Shown piece by piece: positions 1-8,952 of a stretch of DNA of 64,000 nt (positions within the stretch are counted from its first letter, which is position 1; the number at the start of each line of letters is the position of its first letter). The translations under genes and the position numbers were made by a program. The stretch comes from Clostridium sp. OS1-26 (GTDB taxonomy: Bacteria > Bacillota > Clostridia > Clostridiales > Clostridiaceae): NCBI RefSeq assembly GCF_030915445.1, contig NZ_CP133264.1:868001-932000 (forward strand), given 5' to 3'. The notes under the pieces are model-generated. The model was given only the letters and a program-made list of their open reading frames with translations. It searched no databases and was not told where the DNA came from.

Positions 1-62
1 TTCTTTCATAATTATAGTGCCTTCCTTCCATAATTTATAAATTAACTCTCTACCTTAGACTC

Positions 63-650
63 CTAAACATGAGCTATACTGTCTATGTACAGATTTCCAT
101 ACTCATATTTTATGATGCTTATATCTCCGTTATTTGAGCCAAAGTTCCAAAAATAATCTATATTACCACCTAATATATAACAATACACTGATCTTATAAC
201 TCCTCCATGAGTCACAATAAGTATATTGTCTTCCTCTAGCTTTAAGATATTATCCATAAAACTTTTAACTCTTTCATAGACTTGTATACAACTCTCACCT
301 CCAGGTGGAGAAGCGTTTTTCCAATCTTCACACCACGCCTTCCATTCCTTTGGATAAAGCTGCTTTAATTCTTCATAGACTTTACCTTCGAATTCGCCAA
401 AGTCTCTTTCATTTATTCTCATATCAGTTATTAATTTATACTGCTTATTTTTTAATAGGATTTCAGCTGTATTTATTGATCTTTTCTTCTCACTTACATA
501 TACTTTCTTAAAGCTTATATTCTTTAACAATTCTCTTACTCTTTCTGCTTGTAAAATACCCTCTTTAGTAAGCTCTACATCCAAACTACCATAATAACAT
601 TTACTTTTATTTTTTTCAGTTTCACCATGTCTTACAAAGTATAAATTCAT
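63..650 (-). CDS. Histidine phosphatase family protein, alpha-ribazole phosphatase (CobC)-like
   Basis: About 195 aa. The N-terminal RHGE motif (phospho-accepting His at about residue 8) and the second His in VTHGG (about 148) define the histidine phosphatase (phosphoglycerate mutase-like) fold. Features around INERDFG-EFEGK, the Trp-rich KEWKAWCEDW stretch and PPGGES resemble CobC, which removes the phosphate from alpha-ribazole phosphate late in cobalamin assembly. That assignment is inferred; a general phosphatase is the alternative. I chose the ATG at 650 rather than the GTG at 659 because a GGGGTGA ribosome site sits 5 bases before it. No cobalamin gene is visible to the right; the left neighbour lies outside the window. 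Confidence 0.7.
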   Translation of the reverse strand: MNLYFVRHGETEKNKSKCYYGSLDVELTKEGILQAERVRELLKNISFKKVYVSEKKRSINTAEILLKNKQYKLITDMRINERDFGEFEGKVYEELKQLYPKEWKAWCEDWKNASPPGGESCIQVYERVKSFMDNILKLEEDNILIVTHGGVIRSVYCYILGGNIDYFWNFGSNNGDISIIKYEYGNLYIDSIAHV

Positions 651-713
651 ATAAATCACCCCAATCCTGCCTACTTAATTATATAAAAAATATTATAAAT
701 ATACAAACTTAAT

Positions 714-745
714 AAAGGCTGTCAACAACATTGCTGACAACCTTT
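714..745 (-). terminator. Inverted repeat between rbr and the phosphatase gene
   Basis: An imperfect stem (AAAGG-TGTCA / TGACA-CCTTT arms) lies in the gap after the rbr terminator. It may be a second, weaker terminator or a leader hairpin for the phosphatase gene. The T-tract is short. Confidence 0.35.
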
Positions 746-780
746 ACTTTATTATTAAATACTTAATCTGGCATAGATAA

Positions 781-807
781 AGGGATACCTCTGATTAGAG
801 GTATCCC
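781..807 (-). terminator. Rho-independent terminator of rbr
   Basis: Perfect stem GGGATACCTCT / AGAGGTATCCC with a four-base loop, 10 bases after the rbr stop and followed on the minus strand by a T-rich stretch. Confidence 0.8.
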
Positions 808-816
808 TTTTGGTTT

Positions 817-1362
817 TTATTTAAAATATCTATCTAATAATCCTTTAAATGCACATCCATGTCTAGCTTCATCCTTGCACATTTCATGTACTGTATCATG
901 AATTGCATCATAGTTTAATTTCTTAGCTAAAGTAGCTAAATCTTTTTTACCTTGACAAGCTCCATGTTCTGCTTCAACTCTCATTTGTAAGTTCTTCTTT
1001 GTATCAGCAGTTACTACTTCTCCAAGTAATTCTGCAAATTTAGCAGCATGTTCTGCTTCTTCAAAAGCTATTCTCTTATATGCTTCTGCTATTTCAGGAT
1101 ATCCTTCTCTTTCAGCTTGACGGCTCATAGCTAAGTACATTCCAACTTCTGTACATTCACCAGTAAAATTAGCTCTTAGTCCTTCTATTACTTCTTGGTC
1201 TACTCCTTCAGCAACTCCAACTTTATGCTCGTCAGCCCAACTCATTTGTCCTTCTACTTTTTCTATAAATTTTTCTCTTGGAGCTTTACATTGAGGACAC
1301 TTCTCTGGAGCCATTTCTCCTTCGTGAATATATCCACATATTGTACAAACAAATTTTTTCAT
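817..1362 (-). CDS. rbr: Reverse rubrerythrin (rubredoxin domain first), peroxide-reducing
   Basis: 181 aa, complete. A rubredoxin-type Fe(SCys)4 site is at the N-terminus (C6, C9, C22, C25), followed by a four-helix diiron domain with the Glu and ExxH ligands (EEAEH near residue 100 and DEARHG near residue 165). Ordinary rubrerythrins carry the rubredoxin domain at the C-terminus; this reversed order is the clostridial reverse rubrerythrin known as the terminal NADH-dependent peroxidase that protects anaerobes from H2O2 and O2. In the cytoplasm it receives electrons through NADH:rubredoxin-type oxidoreductases. The GGGGAGG ribosome site is well placed. PerR, encoded 3.6 kb away, is the known repressor of this class in Clostridium; I saw no unambiguous PerR box here, although the upstream DNA is rich in ATTATAAT-like words. 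Confidence 0.92.
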   Translation of the reverse strand: MKKFVCTICGYIHEGEMAPEKCPQCKAPREKFIEKVEGQMSWADEHKVGVAEGVDQEVIEGLRANFTGECTEVGMYLAMSRQAEREGYPEIAEAYKRIAFEEAEHAAKFAELLGEVVTADTKKNLQMRVEAEHGACQGKKDLATLAKKLNYDAIHDTVHEMCKDEARHGCAFKGLLDRYFK

Positions 1363-1603
1363 TAATATTTCCTCCCCATCTAATTATAATTTATATATAT
1401 TTTTTATTGGTAAACATTTATAATATCACTAACAATTATTATTATATGATATTTATTCGTACTTTTCAAGTACTTTCCAAGATAAGTTATGTACATTTTT
1501 TTAACTTTCTATGTATAAAGTTTTAAGGCTCAAAATTAATTTATTCAGAGAAATACTTTTCCAGGTTGGAAGTGTATTTAAAAACTTTGTTTATTTTATT
1601 TAT
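1363..1603. other. Intergenic region upstream of rbr
   Basis: AT-rich DNA that must hold the rbr promoter on the minus strand. It contains several ATTATAAT-like words that could be PerR sites, but none that I can fix with confidence. No gene is seen. Confidence 0.3.
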
Positions 1604-1653
1604 AAAAAAAAGACTTATGCGGAAACAACTAGTGTTATTTCCACATAAGTCTT
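1604..1653 (-). terminator. Terminator of the amino-acid permease gene
   Basis: Stem AAGACTTATG-GGAAA / TTTCC-CATAAGTCTT followed on the minus strand by eight T residues, 19 bases after the permease stop. Confidence 0.85.
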
Positions 1654-1671
1654 ACTTTCATATATTACATC

Positions 1672-3009
1672 TTATGCAATATTATCATCTGATTTCTTAA
1701 ATTTACTCTTTCTTGACATATAAACAGGGTATCCTATTAATGTAAGAACAAGTCCTATTCCAGCGTTCATAGGTTGAGTAAATAAAGTATTTAGTATTAT
1801 ATAAGCTCCTCCAATTATTGCTATAGCAGGTACTATAGGATATAGAGGTACTTTATATGGTCTGTGAAGATTTGGTTGCTTCTTTCTAAGAACAAACACA
1901 GCATAGAATGTCATAACATAGAATATCCATATTACGAATATTAATAAGTCTGTTAACTGGTCGAATTTACCTGAGAATACTAATATTATTGATATAATAC
2001 CTATTAATATACCACTGTTTATTGGTGTTTTAAATGTTGGATGTAATTTCCCTAACCAATTACTAAATGGTAATTTATTTTCAGCAGCCATAGCATATGG
2101 AATTCTCATTCCTGTTAGTATATATCCGTTTAATGCTCCGAATATTGATACTAATATACCTATTGTGATAACCTTTCCACCTGATGGTCCAAAGATTACT
2201 CTTGCAACGTCAGCAGCTGGTGTCTTTGTAGCAGCAAGTGCTGATGCTGGTAATACAAATAGATAAGCTACGTTTATTAATAGATAAACAGCCATAACTA
2301 ATGATAATCCACCAATAATTGCTTTTGGTAAGTCTTTAGCAGGATTTTTCATTTCTCCTGATATAGCACCAACGTTTATCCATCCATCATAAGCAAACAT
2401 TGTAGCAACAAGTGCTGATCCTAAGCTTGTACCAATTGGGTGTTCAGCAGCAGTCATTGGGAATAATCTAACTACTCCACCATCGCCTTTCATAAGACCT
2501 ACAACTATAATTGCAAATAAAGGCACTAATTTACCAACAGTAGCTACAGTTTGGATAACTCCTCCTGTTTTTGATCCTAATGAGTTCATGCATATTAAGA
2601 AAATAGTAACTATAATTGCGATAGGAATTAGCATTCCGTCAGTCAAACCTAATAATGAAATAACTTGTGTTGCAAATATTATTGCAAGTGCGGCTATATT
2701 TGCTGGGAAATATATAACTGTTTGAGCCCATCCTAAAAGGTAACCCCAAACATCACCATATGTTTCCTCAAGATATGCTACCATACCACCTGTTCTTGGT
2801 ATAGCTGCAGATATCTCAGCAGCAGTAAGACCACCTGCTATAGAAATAATTCCGCCTAAAATCCAAGCAGTCATACCCAATCCTGGTGCTCCAGTTGCAC
2901 TGAATACAGCTCTAGGTTTAAAGAATACTCCCGAACCGATAACCATACCGATAACGATTGCAAGAGCGGGTACTAAACCAATTTCTTTTTTTAATTCACT
3001 TTTACTCAT
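1672..3009 (-). CDS. APC superfamily amino-acid permease (SteT/LAT-like)
   Basis: 445 aa, about 12 predicted membrane helices. The first helix carries the APC-family substrate signature GMVIGSGVFFKPRAV, with further conserved PRTGG (about residue 71) and GWAQTVIYFPAN motifs. The overall pattern matches the LAT-type branch that includes Bacillus SteT, a serine/threonine exchanger. Substrate specificity cannot be read from sequence. GGGGAGG lies 11 bases before the ATG, slightly long spacing. It is a single-gene unit with its own promoter and terminator. Confidence 0.85.
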   Translation of the reverse strand: MSKSELKKEIGLVPALAIVIGMVIGSGVFFKPRAVFSATGAPGLGMTAWILGGIISIAGGLTAAEISAAIPRTGGMVAYLEETYGDVWGYLLGWAQTVIYFPANIAALAIIFATQVISLLGLTDGMLIPIAIIVTIFLICMNSLGSKTGGVIQTVATVGKLVPLFAIIVVGLMKGDGGVVRLFPMTAAEHPIGTSLGSALVATMFAYDGWINVGAISGEMKNPAKDLPKAIIGGLSLVMAVYLLINVAYLFVLPASALAATKTPAADVARVIFGPSGGKVITIGILVSIFGALNGYILTGMRIPYAMAAENKLPFSNWLGKLHPTFKTPINSGILIGIISIILVFSGKFDQLTDLLIFVIWIFYVMTFYAVFVLRKKQPNLHRPYKVPLYPIVPAIAIIGGAYIILNTLFTQPMNAGIGLVLTLIGYPVYMSRKSKFKKSDDNIA

Positions 3010-3065
3010 TGCGTGATTTACCTCCCCACAAAAGTATTATTATATATATTTCTTATTCCGATAAA

Positions 3066-3094
3066 ATCTTAACATGAATCATTCGCTAAATCAA
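3066..3094 (-). promoter_or_regulatory. Probable sigma-A promoter of the permease gene
   Basis: On the minus strand TTGATT (3094-3089) and TAAGAT (3071-3066) are separated by 17 bases and lie about 57 bases upstream of the permease ATG. Confidence 0.45.
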
Positions 3095-3456
3095 GTGAAA
3101 TTTTCACAATAATTTTATATTTAAATGAATTTTTTTCATTAATTTACATAATAAGCATACTATTTTTGCGAATTTATAATTTTATGGTCATTTTTTGAAT
3201 TTTTACCTCTATACAAATTGTTATTTTTATAATTATTTAATTATTACAAAACTTTTAATAAGAATAATTTTTGTTATACTTGAGATAAATTTGTCATAAT
3301 TCACGTCATATCGAAGTTCCCATGCTAAAGTTTTGCATACATAAAAAGTTCTTTACTACAATTAAAATGCAAAAAATTTAACATATACATTCACAACTAA
3401 TAATCATAGTAATATTTTTAACCTGATAGTAGCAACCCCGTAGTGGTATTAAAAAT
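3095..3456. other. AT-rich intergenic region, no gene seen
   Basis: Very AT-rich spacer between the permease promoter and the next gene. Near 3408-3455 a weak imperfect inverted repeat (TTTTTAA-ACC against GGTTAAAAA) could terminate the DUF2334 gene. No RNA gene or riboswitch is recognised. Confidence 0.3.
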
Positions 3457-4803
3457 TTATTTAACATCATTTATTCGATAAAATGTAAAATTTCTATATT
3501 TCAATCTATCAATTACTTGGTGCAGCACTGACTGATTAGAGTATTCGTAATATGAGTATCCGTCTTCCCCCTGAGAGATCTTTATATCATCAAATTCTAT
3601 ATAGGGATGATAAAAAAAGCTTGCAATTAAACCATCCTTTAATTTATCTATTTTCTTAAGCATATTTATACAATCATCTTTACCATTTATATAATTTAGT
3701 GGTGTTGGAATATATTTTGTAGTTTTCCCATATTCATGTTTGCAAAATACCTTATTGTACTCTGTTATACCTCCATCTTTAGAATAAGGTTCATATATAT
3801 ATTCAAAGTTTTTTTCTATGATATTTTGTTGAGGATATAAAATAGCGTAATGGGGTACCTCAAAAAAATTGTATTGAATTTTTAATTGTGAAGCCACATC
3901 TATTGCGGCATTTATTCTTTCTTGTGCATATTGAATATCTCCTGGGACATTATCACCTAAACTTCTATGAAACTCTATTCCTTCTACGCTTTCCGTTTCT
4001 CCATATTGATGCGTATAGCCATGAAGTCCAACTATTCCACCCTTATCTATAAAGTAATCTAATGTAAAAATAAAATCAGCATTATACATACTGTAATCTT
4101 TTAAAAGATTATTATCTATATTTTTTGATGGATTAATATATCTAGGTATCCATGCAATATGAAAAGGTATTCCTTCACTATTCAAATAGTCACAAACTAT
4201 TCTAAGTTTCTCTAAAGACTCTTCCGAACTATACCTTCCCCCTGCTGCTATGTCTTCTAGCCTAATTAAAGCAGGTTTTCCTTTCTTACTTACTGCAGCA
4301 AAATTTTCTATATCTCTATTTTTATATAGCGATATAGTATTTTTATCTATGTTCCATTGAGTTTTTAAATTAAACATTCTTATAAAGTCAAACATTGTAA
4401 TATAAACACAATCATTAGTATATATCGGTTTTTCTTTTAATTTAATAACTCTTTCATTCTTAACAAATTCATCTTTATCATAATTGACAATAATATTACA
4501 TTGATTTAACATTAAAACTGTACTATTATCTTTTATGGAGACTTTTCCGTGAAGTTTACCTAAGATTTCTGTCGCTGGAATATAATACCTATTATTTTCT
4601 ACATATATAGGACTTGACAAGCTTAAATCAACATCTTCGTACCTTAAGCTTATGTTAGCCTTTATCATATTAATATCTTTTGATGTATATTTATTGCTAT
4701 TATTTTCTGTAGCCACTTTGCTACTTGCAGACTTAATAAAATATGTAAATACTAAAAGTATTATAATTATAATCAAAAATTTCCACTTATTGAACCCTTT
4801 CAT
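3457..4803 (-). CDS. Membrane-anchored DUF2334 polysaccharide deacetylase-like protein
   Basis: 448 aa. Residues about 8-24 form one membrane helix with a short basic N-terminus, so the rest lies outside the cell. Residues about 50-160 resemble the copper amine oxidase N-terminal-like stalk domain that clostridia often use in surface proteins. From about 175 on the protein matches DUF2334, a relative of NodB-type polysaccharide deacetylases: IRLEDI supplies the metal-binding Asp region and GLHGYTHQYG carries the paired histidines. A role in trimming cell-wall or exopolysaccharide is inferred; the substrate is unknown. No glycan biosynthesis genes are adjacent. Confidence 0.75.
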   Translation of the reverse strand: MKGFNKWKFLIIIIILLVFTYFIKSASSKVATENNSNKYTSKDINMIKANISLRYEDVDLSLSSPIYVENNRYYIPATEILGKLHGKVSIKDNSTVLMLNQCNIIVNYDKDEFVKNERVIKLKEKPIYTNDCVYITMFDFIRMFNLKTQWNIDKNTISLYKNRDIENFAAVSKKGKPALIRLEDIAAGGRYSSEESLEKLRIVCDYLNSEGIPFHIAWIPRYINPSKNIDNNLLKDYSMYNADFIFTLDYFIDKGGIVGLHGYTHQYGETESVEGIEFHRSLGDNVPGDIQYAQERINAAIDVASQLKIQYNFFEVPHYAILYPQQNIIEKNFEYIYEPYSKDGGITEYNKVFCKHEYGKTTKYIPTPLNYINGKDDCINMLKKIDKLKDGLIASFFYHPYIEFDDIKISQGEDGYSYYEYSNQSVLHQVIDRLKYRNFTFYRINDVK

Positions 4804-4938
4804 TTTATCGCTTCTTTCTTTATTAAGTAGTATAAAAAATTCTTCACTTTATTTTTCCCTTTCTTGTAAAGATTATCCTAACTTTATAATTTAATTCCTC
4901 TAAATTTCATATCAACAATATTTTCTAAAAAATTACTT

Positions 4939-4967
4939 TTGACAGGTAATAATTTTTATTATATGAT
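4939..4967 (+). promoter_or_regulatory. perR promoter with overlapping AT-rich palindrome
   Basis: TTGACA (4939-4944) and TATGAT (4962-4967) with a 17-base spacer. The spacer holds the near-palindrome TAATAATTTTTATTATA, similar to the AT-rich PerR/Fur box, which would fit autorepression. Confidence 0.6.
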
Positions 4968-4997
4968 ATAATTAATTATATAGTAAGGATGGTGTAT

Positions 4998-5423
4998 ATG
5001 AATAATTTAGCTGGTATTTTTAGAGAGAAGAAGTTAAAACTTACTCCTCAACGTATTGCAGTATATAAGTTTTTGCAATCTACAAAAGAGCATCCATCTG
5101 CTGAAACTATATATAAAGCTCTACAACCGGAATATCCTACAATGAGTTTGGCAACTGTTTATAAAGCTTTAAAAACATTAGTTGAGGTGGATCTAGTTAA
5201 GGAAATTAATGTAGGTGAAGGCAACTTTAGATATGATGGAAATGTTACATCTCATCCGCATATACAGTGTTTAAATTGTGCTAGAGTTGATGACATTGAT
5301 GGCATTTCCTTTCTAGACTTAAATGACAAAGTTAAAAATTATACTGACTACGATATTATCGATAACAAAATATATTTTTATGGAATATGTAAATGTTGTA
5401 AAGATAATGCTGCTGAGCAGTAG
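4998..5423 (+). CDS. perR: Peroxide-responsive Fur-family repressor PerR
   Basis: 141 aa from the ATG at 4998, preferred over the in-frame ATG at 4989 because AAGGATGG then sits at proper distance. The winged helix spans about residues 15-75 (SLATVYKAL recognition helix). The structural zinc cysteines are C91/C94 and C131/C134. The regulatory metal site H32, D80, H86, H88, D99 matches B. subtilis PerR with a constant offset of five; the Asp at position 80 is the residue that distinguishes PerR from Fur. In this family Fe-catalysed oxidation of His releases DNA. Likely targets include reverse rubrerythrin encoded nearby. Confidence 0.85.
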   Translation: MNNLAGIFREKKLKLTPQRIAVYKFLQSTKEHPSAETIYKALQPEYPTMSLATVYKALKTLVEVDLVKEINVGEGNFRYDGNVTSHPHIQCLNCARVDDIDGISFLDLNDKVKNYTDYDIIDNKIYFYGICKCCKDNAAEQ

Positions 5424-5439
5424 TTTAGTACAAATTTTT

Positions 5440-5470
5440 AGAGCAGTTGTGAGTAACTGCTCTTTTTGTT
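5440..5470 (+). terminator. Terminator of perR
   Basis: Stem AGAGCAGTT / AACTGCTCT with a six-base loop, followed by TTTTTGTTTT, 17 bases after the perR stop. Confidence 0.88.
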
Positions 5471-5489
5471 TTATAGTTATTTGATTTTT

Positions 5490-6722
5490 CTATTTAAAAG
5501 CATCATCTACAGCTTCATCCCACTCTTTACCTGTATGCTTTCCATTTAGTATTTGATCTAACTTCGATGATATACTACTTTTTAATTTATCTGGTATATT
5601 GTAAACATATATTACACTATCTTCTGTGCTATTCTCGAGATGTTTTACTATACTTGCTTTAGCTCCTCCAACTATAGAGCTATTAGCTTTTTTATTGCCA
5701 GTAACAAATCCCTGTTCTACTAATTTTTTATTAATTTCTTCACCTGTAAAAAATTTTATAAAATTTCCTATCTCTTCACCGTTCTTACTGTTTACTGGAG
5801 TGCAGATTATTGCATTACATATAACAGGCACGTTCATCTTTGTTGAAGGATCGTTTGTACTATCAGCAGCAACCATTATGTTGTTATCTTTGAAATGACT
5901 TGAATAATAAGATGAACTTATTATTAACGGAATATCTCCTTTTACAAACTTCTCCACACTACTTTCGTTTCCCACTTCAAAAGTGTTCTTATTTATATTC
6001 CCACCGCTAACAAGACTGAATATGGCATCAAAGGCTTGCTGCATTTCCTTTAAAGATTTATATGCCGCAGTTCCACTATCAAATATGCTTTCTAGTTTTC
6101 TCATACTTACCTTATTATTAACTATTATAGAAGATAATCCGCTATTTATATCTAAATCTTCAGTAAGTACGACCGGAATTCTTACTGATGTACTATTTAT
6201 CTTTTTTAACGCTTCTTTTAAATCATTAGTTGTAGATGGTTGGGGTAAACTCAATTTATTAAAAGCGCTTTTATTATATAATATCTCCATAGTATACGGC
6301 ATTAGTGCTATACCATAATATTTATCTCCAAATCTTCCATATGCATTTACAACACTATAGTACTTATCACTTATTTTATTTTCATCATAGTAACTTCCTA
6401 AATCACTTAAAAGTCCTTTTCTACTTAGTTTTATCATATTGTTTCTGGAAGTAATTACTATATCCTGTTCACTTCCCTTACTTATGTCTTCTTCAATCTT
6501 TCCGCCTATTGTGTTATTAACACTGAGCTTTACTTTAGGATTAGATTTCTTGTATTCTTCTGTAATGATTTTTAGTATATTTAAAGATTCTTTATCTTTA
6601 ATATCAACATATATGTTTAATTGCTTTTCTTTAGGTGTATCTTTTTTAAAGGAGCAAGCACTAATACTTAAAGTTAATATAACTAATAAAAAAATCGTTA
6701 AGACTCTTTTCTTATAAAACAT
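5490..6722 (-). CDS. Extracellular solute-binding lipoprotein (family 1)
   Basis: 410 aa. A lipoprotein signal peptide ends in LSISAC with the lipidated Cys at residue 23. The mature part has the pattern of family 1 (MalE/UgpB-like) binding proteins of ABC importers: an early NIYVDIKDKES strand, then YGIALMPYTMEILYNK in the hinge region. No permease or ATPase gene is adjacent, so it is an orphan binding protein or works with a transporter elsewhere; the ligand is unknown, with sugars typical of the family. AAAGGAG lies 6 bases before the ATG. Confidence 0.75.
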   Translation of the reverse strand: MFYKKRVLTIFLLVILTLSISACSFKKDTPKEKQLNIYVDIKDKESLNILKIITEEYKKSNPKVKLSVNNTIGGKIEEDISKGSEQDIVITSRNNMIKLSRKGLLSDLGSYYDENKISDKYYSVVNAYGRFGDKYYGIALMPYTMEILYNKSAFNKLSLPQPSTTNDLKEALKKINSTSVRIPVVLTEDLDINSGLSSIIVNNKVSMRKLESIFDSGTAAYKSLKEMQQAFDAIFSLVSGGNINKNTFEVGNESSVEKFVKGDIPLIISSSYYSSHFKDNNIMVAADSTNDPSTKMNVPVICNAIICTPVNSKNGEEIGNFIKFFTGEEINKKLVEQGFVTGNKKANSSIVGGAKASIVKHLENSTEDSVIYVYNIPDKLKSSISSKLDQILNGKHTGKEWDEAVDDAFK

Positions 6723-6856
6723 ATTTTTCTCCTTTCACTATAACTTATTCTTTATAAATATCACCTTCTTTATATTTGCAAAGTACTTCTAAATTTATTT
6801 TGTGCATAATAATTAAATATATAATAAATTCATATAATTAAGTGGAGGTGAAATAT

Positions 6857-7795
6857 ATGAATTTTAGGGTAATATTTCTAAAGAAAAAACACATTTATTT
6901 TATAATTTTCACACTTATCATTTTCATATTTTTAATAGTTTTACTAATATCAAAAAATTCATCTGCAACTTTTAATAATGTATCCGATAATAAGGTGTTA
7001 AAAGCAGATTTTAATGGAGATGGTAAAGAAGAAGAGTTGTATATTAAGAAAGATGGTGCTAAATATATTCTGGAATTAAAATGTAAAGATAAGATCTATC
7101 CTATAGAACCTGAAAATAAGCTATCACCTATCGGTTTTTATTCTCCTTACTGGCCTATACGTGTAACTCTTATTGATGTTTCAAGAGATAAAATTCCAGA
7201 GATATTTGTACAAGCTTCAAGCAAAGGTACTCCTATTCAACATGTATTCTTTTGGAACAATGGAAAATTTGAGAATACTTTTTCTAATTCTAACAATATA
7301 TTAGGATTTATAGATTGTAAAAATAATAAAACTCCAAAGGTTATATCTGGTAGATTACAAGACGATGGAATATGGATGTCAAACTATATATTTTTAAACT
7401 ACAAATTTAAAAATTACAATTATGAAACCTCAAATACACTTATTGGAAAAGATACAATTTTTACTTTTATTAATTTTATACAAAGCCTTCCTCAAAATGA
7501 AGAGTATAAACCAAAGGAGATATTTTCATCCAATATATCTAGTTACAGTTTATCCGTAATTGGAAAATTGTCCGGTGATAACAACACTTATGTGTTTCAA
7601 GATGCGCTATTTATGGAGAACAGATGCGATAAGGATGGTAACGCATCAGAGATTATCTGGACTCTTAACTTCAGAGGTGCTTCTAATAAAGATAAAAACT
7701 TAGTTAAAAATTATACTTTAAATGTTAACTTAGTTCCGGATGAAAACAGCAAAGAAAAAAACTATTTCAAGATTATATCAATTAACTTAAAATAG
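6857..7795 (+). CDS. Membrane-anchored extracytoplasmic protein with FG-GAP-like calcium loop, unknown function
   Basis: 312 aa from the ATG at 6857, which has GGAGGTG 6 bases upstream; an upstream GTG at 6842 lies inside that ribosome site and is rejected. Residues about 10-35 form one membrane helix after a Lys-rich start. Outside it, DFNGDGKEEELYI (about residue 50) is a DxNGDGxxE calcium loop as in FG-GAP/VCBS repeat proteins, and LIDVSRDKIPEIFVQ is a second, weaker copy of that pattern. This suggests a small beta-propeller-like domain. I do not recognise a specific function. The stop codon lies inside a repeat relic that also supplies the terminator. Confidence 0.6.
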   Translation: MNFRVIFLKKKHIYFIIFTLIIFIFLIVLLISKNSSATFNNVSDNKVLKADFNGDGKEEELYIKKDGAKYILELKCKDKIYPIEPENKLSPIGFYSPYWPIRVTLIDVSRDKIPEIFVQASSKGTPIQHVFFWNNGKFENTFSNSNNILGFIDCKNNKTPKVISGRLQDDGIWMSNYIFLNYKFKNYNYETSNTLIGKDTIFTFINFIQSLPQNEEYKPKEIFSSNISSYSLSVIGKLSGDNNTYVFQDALFMENRCDKDGNASEIIWTLNFRGASNKDKNLVKNYTLNVNLVPDENSKEKNYFKIISINLK

Positions 7796-7832
7796 ACTAG
7801 CATACTAACTAGTTATTTTTTCAATATACCTT
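7789..7832 (+). repeat. Relic of the right end of the AGGCATCT element, acting as terminator
   Basis: AAAATAGACTAGCA...AACTAGTTATTTTTT followed by a diverged CCTTA matches the right end of the full element at 57311-57471 almost base for base. It contains the hairpin ACTAG / CTAGT plus a T-run, so it works as a terminator for the upstream gene, whose TAG stop is part of the repeat. Confidence 0.6.
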
Positions 7833-7844
7833 ATTTATTACTAA

Positions 7845-7871
7845 TTAAAAAGGGACCGCATTTACGGTCCC
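7845..7871 (-). terminator. Terminator downstream of the WYL regulator
   Basis: Perfect stem GGGACCG / CGGTCCC with a six-base loop, followed on the minus strand by TTTTTAA. Confidence 0.8.
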
Positions 7872-7873
7872 AA

Positions 7874-7971
7874 GGGGGATGGGGGGTTATCGCATCAAGT
7901 AGAGATTATAGTACTTGATGCTACAGGAGATTTTATCTCCGAATTACATTTTTTATTTTGTCCCATTCCCC
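7874..7971. other. Compact multi-stem structured element, possible small RNA
   Basis: Three stems nest into a three-way junction: an outer stem GGGGGATGGG (7874-7883) with CCCATTCCCC (7962-7971), a perfect 10-bp inner stem GCATCAAGTA / TACTTGATGC (7892-7901, 7912-7921) and GGAGAT / ATCTCC (7926-7931, 7935-7940). The outer stem has a G.U pair when read on the plus strand and an A.C mismatch on the minus strand. The terminator at 7845-7871, however, favours the minus strand as a 3'UTR or independent RNA. I do not recognise a known family. Confidence 0.45.
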
Positions 7972-7984
7972 AATATTTATACAT

Positions 7985-8952
7985 CTATAAATAACTTTTT
8001 TGATATTTTTTATATATTTGTTCTATTTCCATTTTTATTTCTTCTCGAAGACTTTTAGGTTCTACAACCTCAGCATCTTTCCCAATTCCAAGTATCCATT
8101 TCTTTATTTCATCGGTATCATCTAAATAAATACTTAATAATACATCTCCATTTTGCAGTTCTTCTATCTGCTGGCTAATGTGCCACATGCCATCTTTAAT
8201 AAACTCTGAAATGTTCTTATCAAATTTTATTATGACCTTTATCTTCTCGCCTTTGAATACACTCCAATTATTATTAAGATAATCTTTTAGTGAGAAAGTG
8301 TGAGGTATCATGTATATTTCATTTGTTGCTTTTATTGTCTTAATTCTTGATAACTTAAAAGTCTCTATAGTATCTTTCATGTGGCAATAGCCAATAATAT
8401 ACCAAGCACCCTCTCTGAATAATAAAGTATATGGATCTACTTTTCTTACAGTCAAATTATTTTTATTTATTGAAAAATAATTTATACTTATAGTTCTTCC
8501 TCTATTTATAGCATAATTAATTTTTGATACTTTATCTTCCATGCCTTGTGAATTTCCAATTTCGTTCATTTTAAAACATCCGCTGTCATTTAAAATTTTT
8601 AGTTCGTCATTATTATTTATGCACATGCTTTTTATTTTGGAAACTGCTGACTGTAGATTTTTTTCCGCTATAAATCCATTTTCTTCAGTAAGTATTTTAG
8701 TGGCCATTAATAAAGACTGTAATTCTTCTTCGCTGAGCTTTGATGGTTTCATATAAAATTCTTCATCTATATAGAAGCCTCCATATCTTCCTTTTTTGTA
8801 TACACAGGTATATTAGCTTTATTTAAACTATTTATATATCTATATATAGTTTTTTTATCGACTTCCAAAGTTTCAGCTAATTCTGATGCAGTTGTAAGAC
8901 CCTTATACTGTAGTGTAATTATCATCTCTAGTAAATGAGAAATCTTAGACAT
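7985..8952 (-). CDS. YafY-type HTH and WYL-domain transcriptional regulator, frameshifted
   Basis: The first frame (8952-8767) encodes a DeoR/HTH_11 winged helix (TTASELAETLEVDKKTIYRY). The second frame, ending at 7985, encodes the WYL domain (about residues 140-230) and the C-terminal WCX extension. They join at an A6 run (8792-8797): reading one base back gives the family motif KGRYGGF and a continuous 322-aa protein. The run sits in ACA AAA AAG, a classic A_AAA_AAG slippery heptamer in the right frame, so a sequencing indel, a real mutation or programmed -1 frameshifting are all possible. WYL proteins sense ligands, often nucleic-acid-derived, and control diverse genes; no target is evident here. 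Confidence 0.75.
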
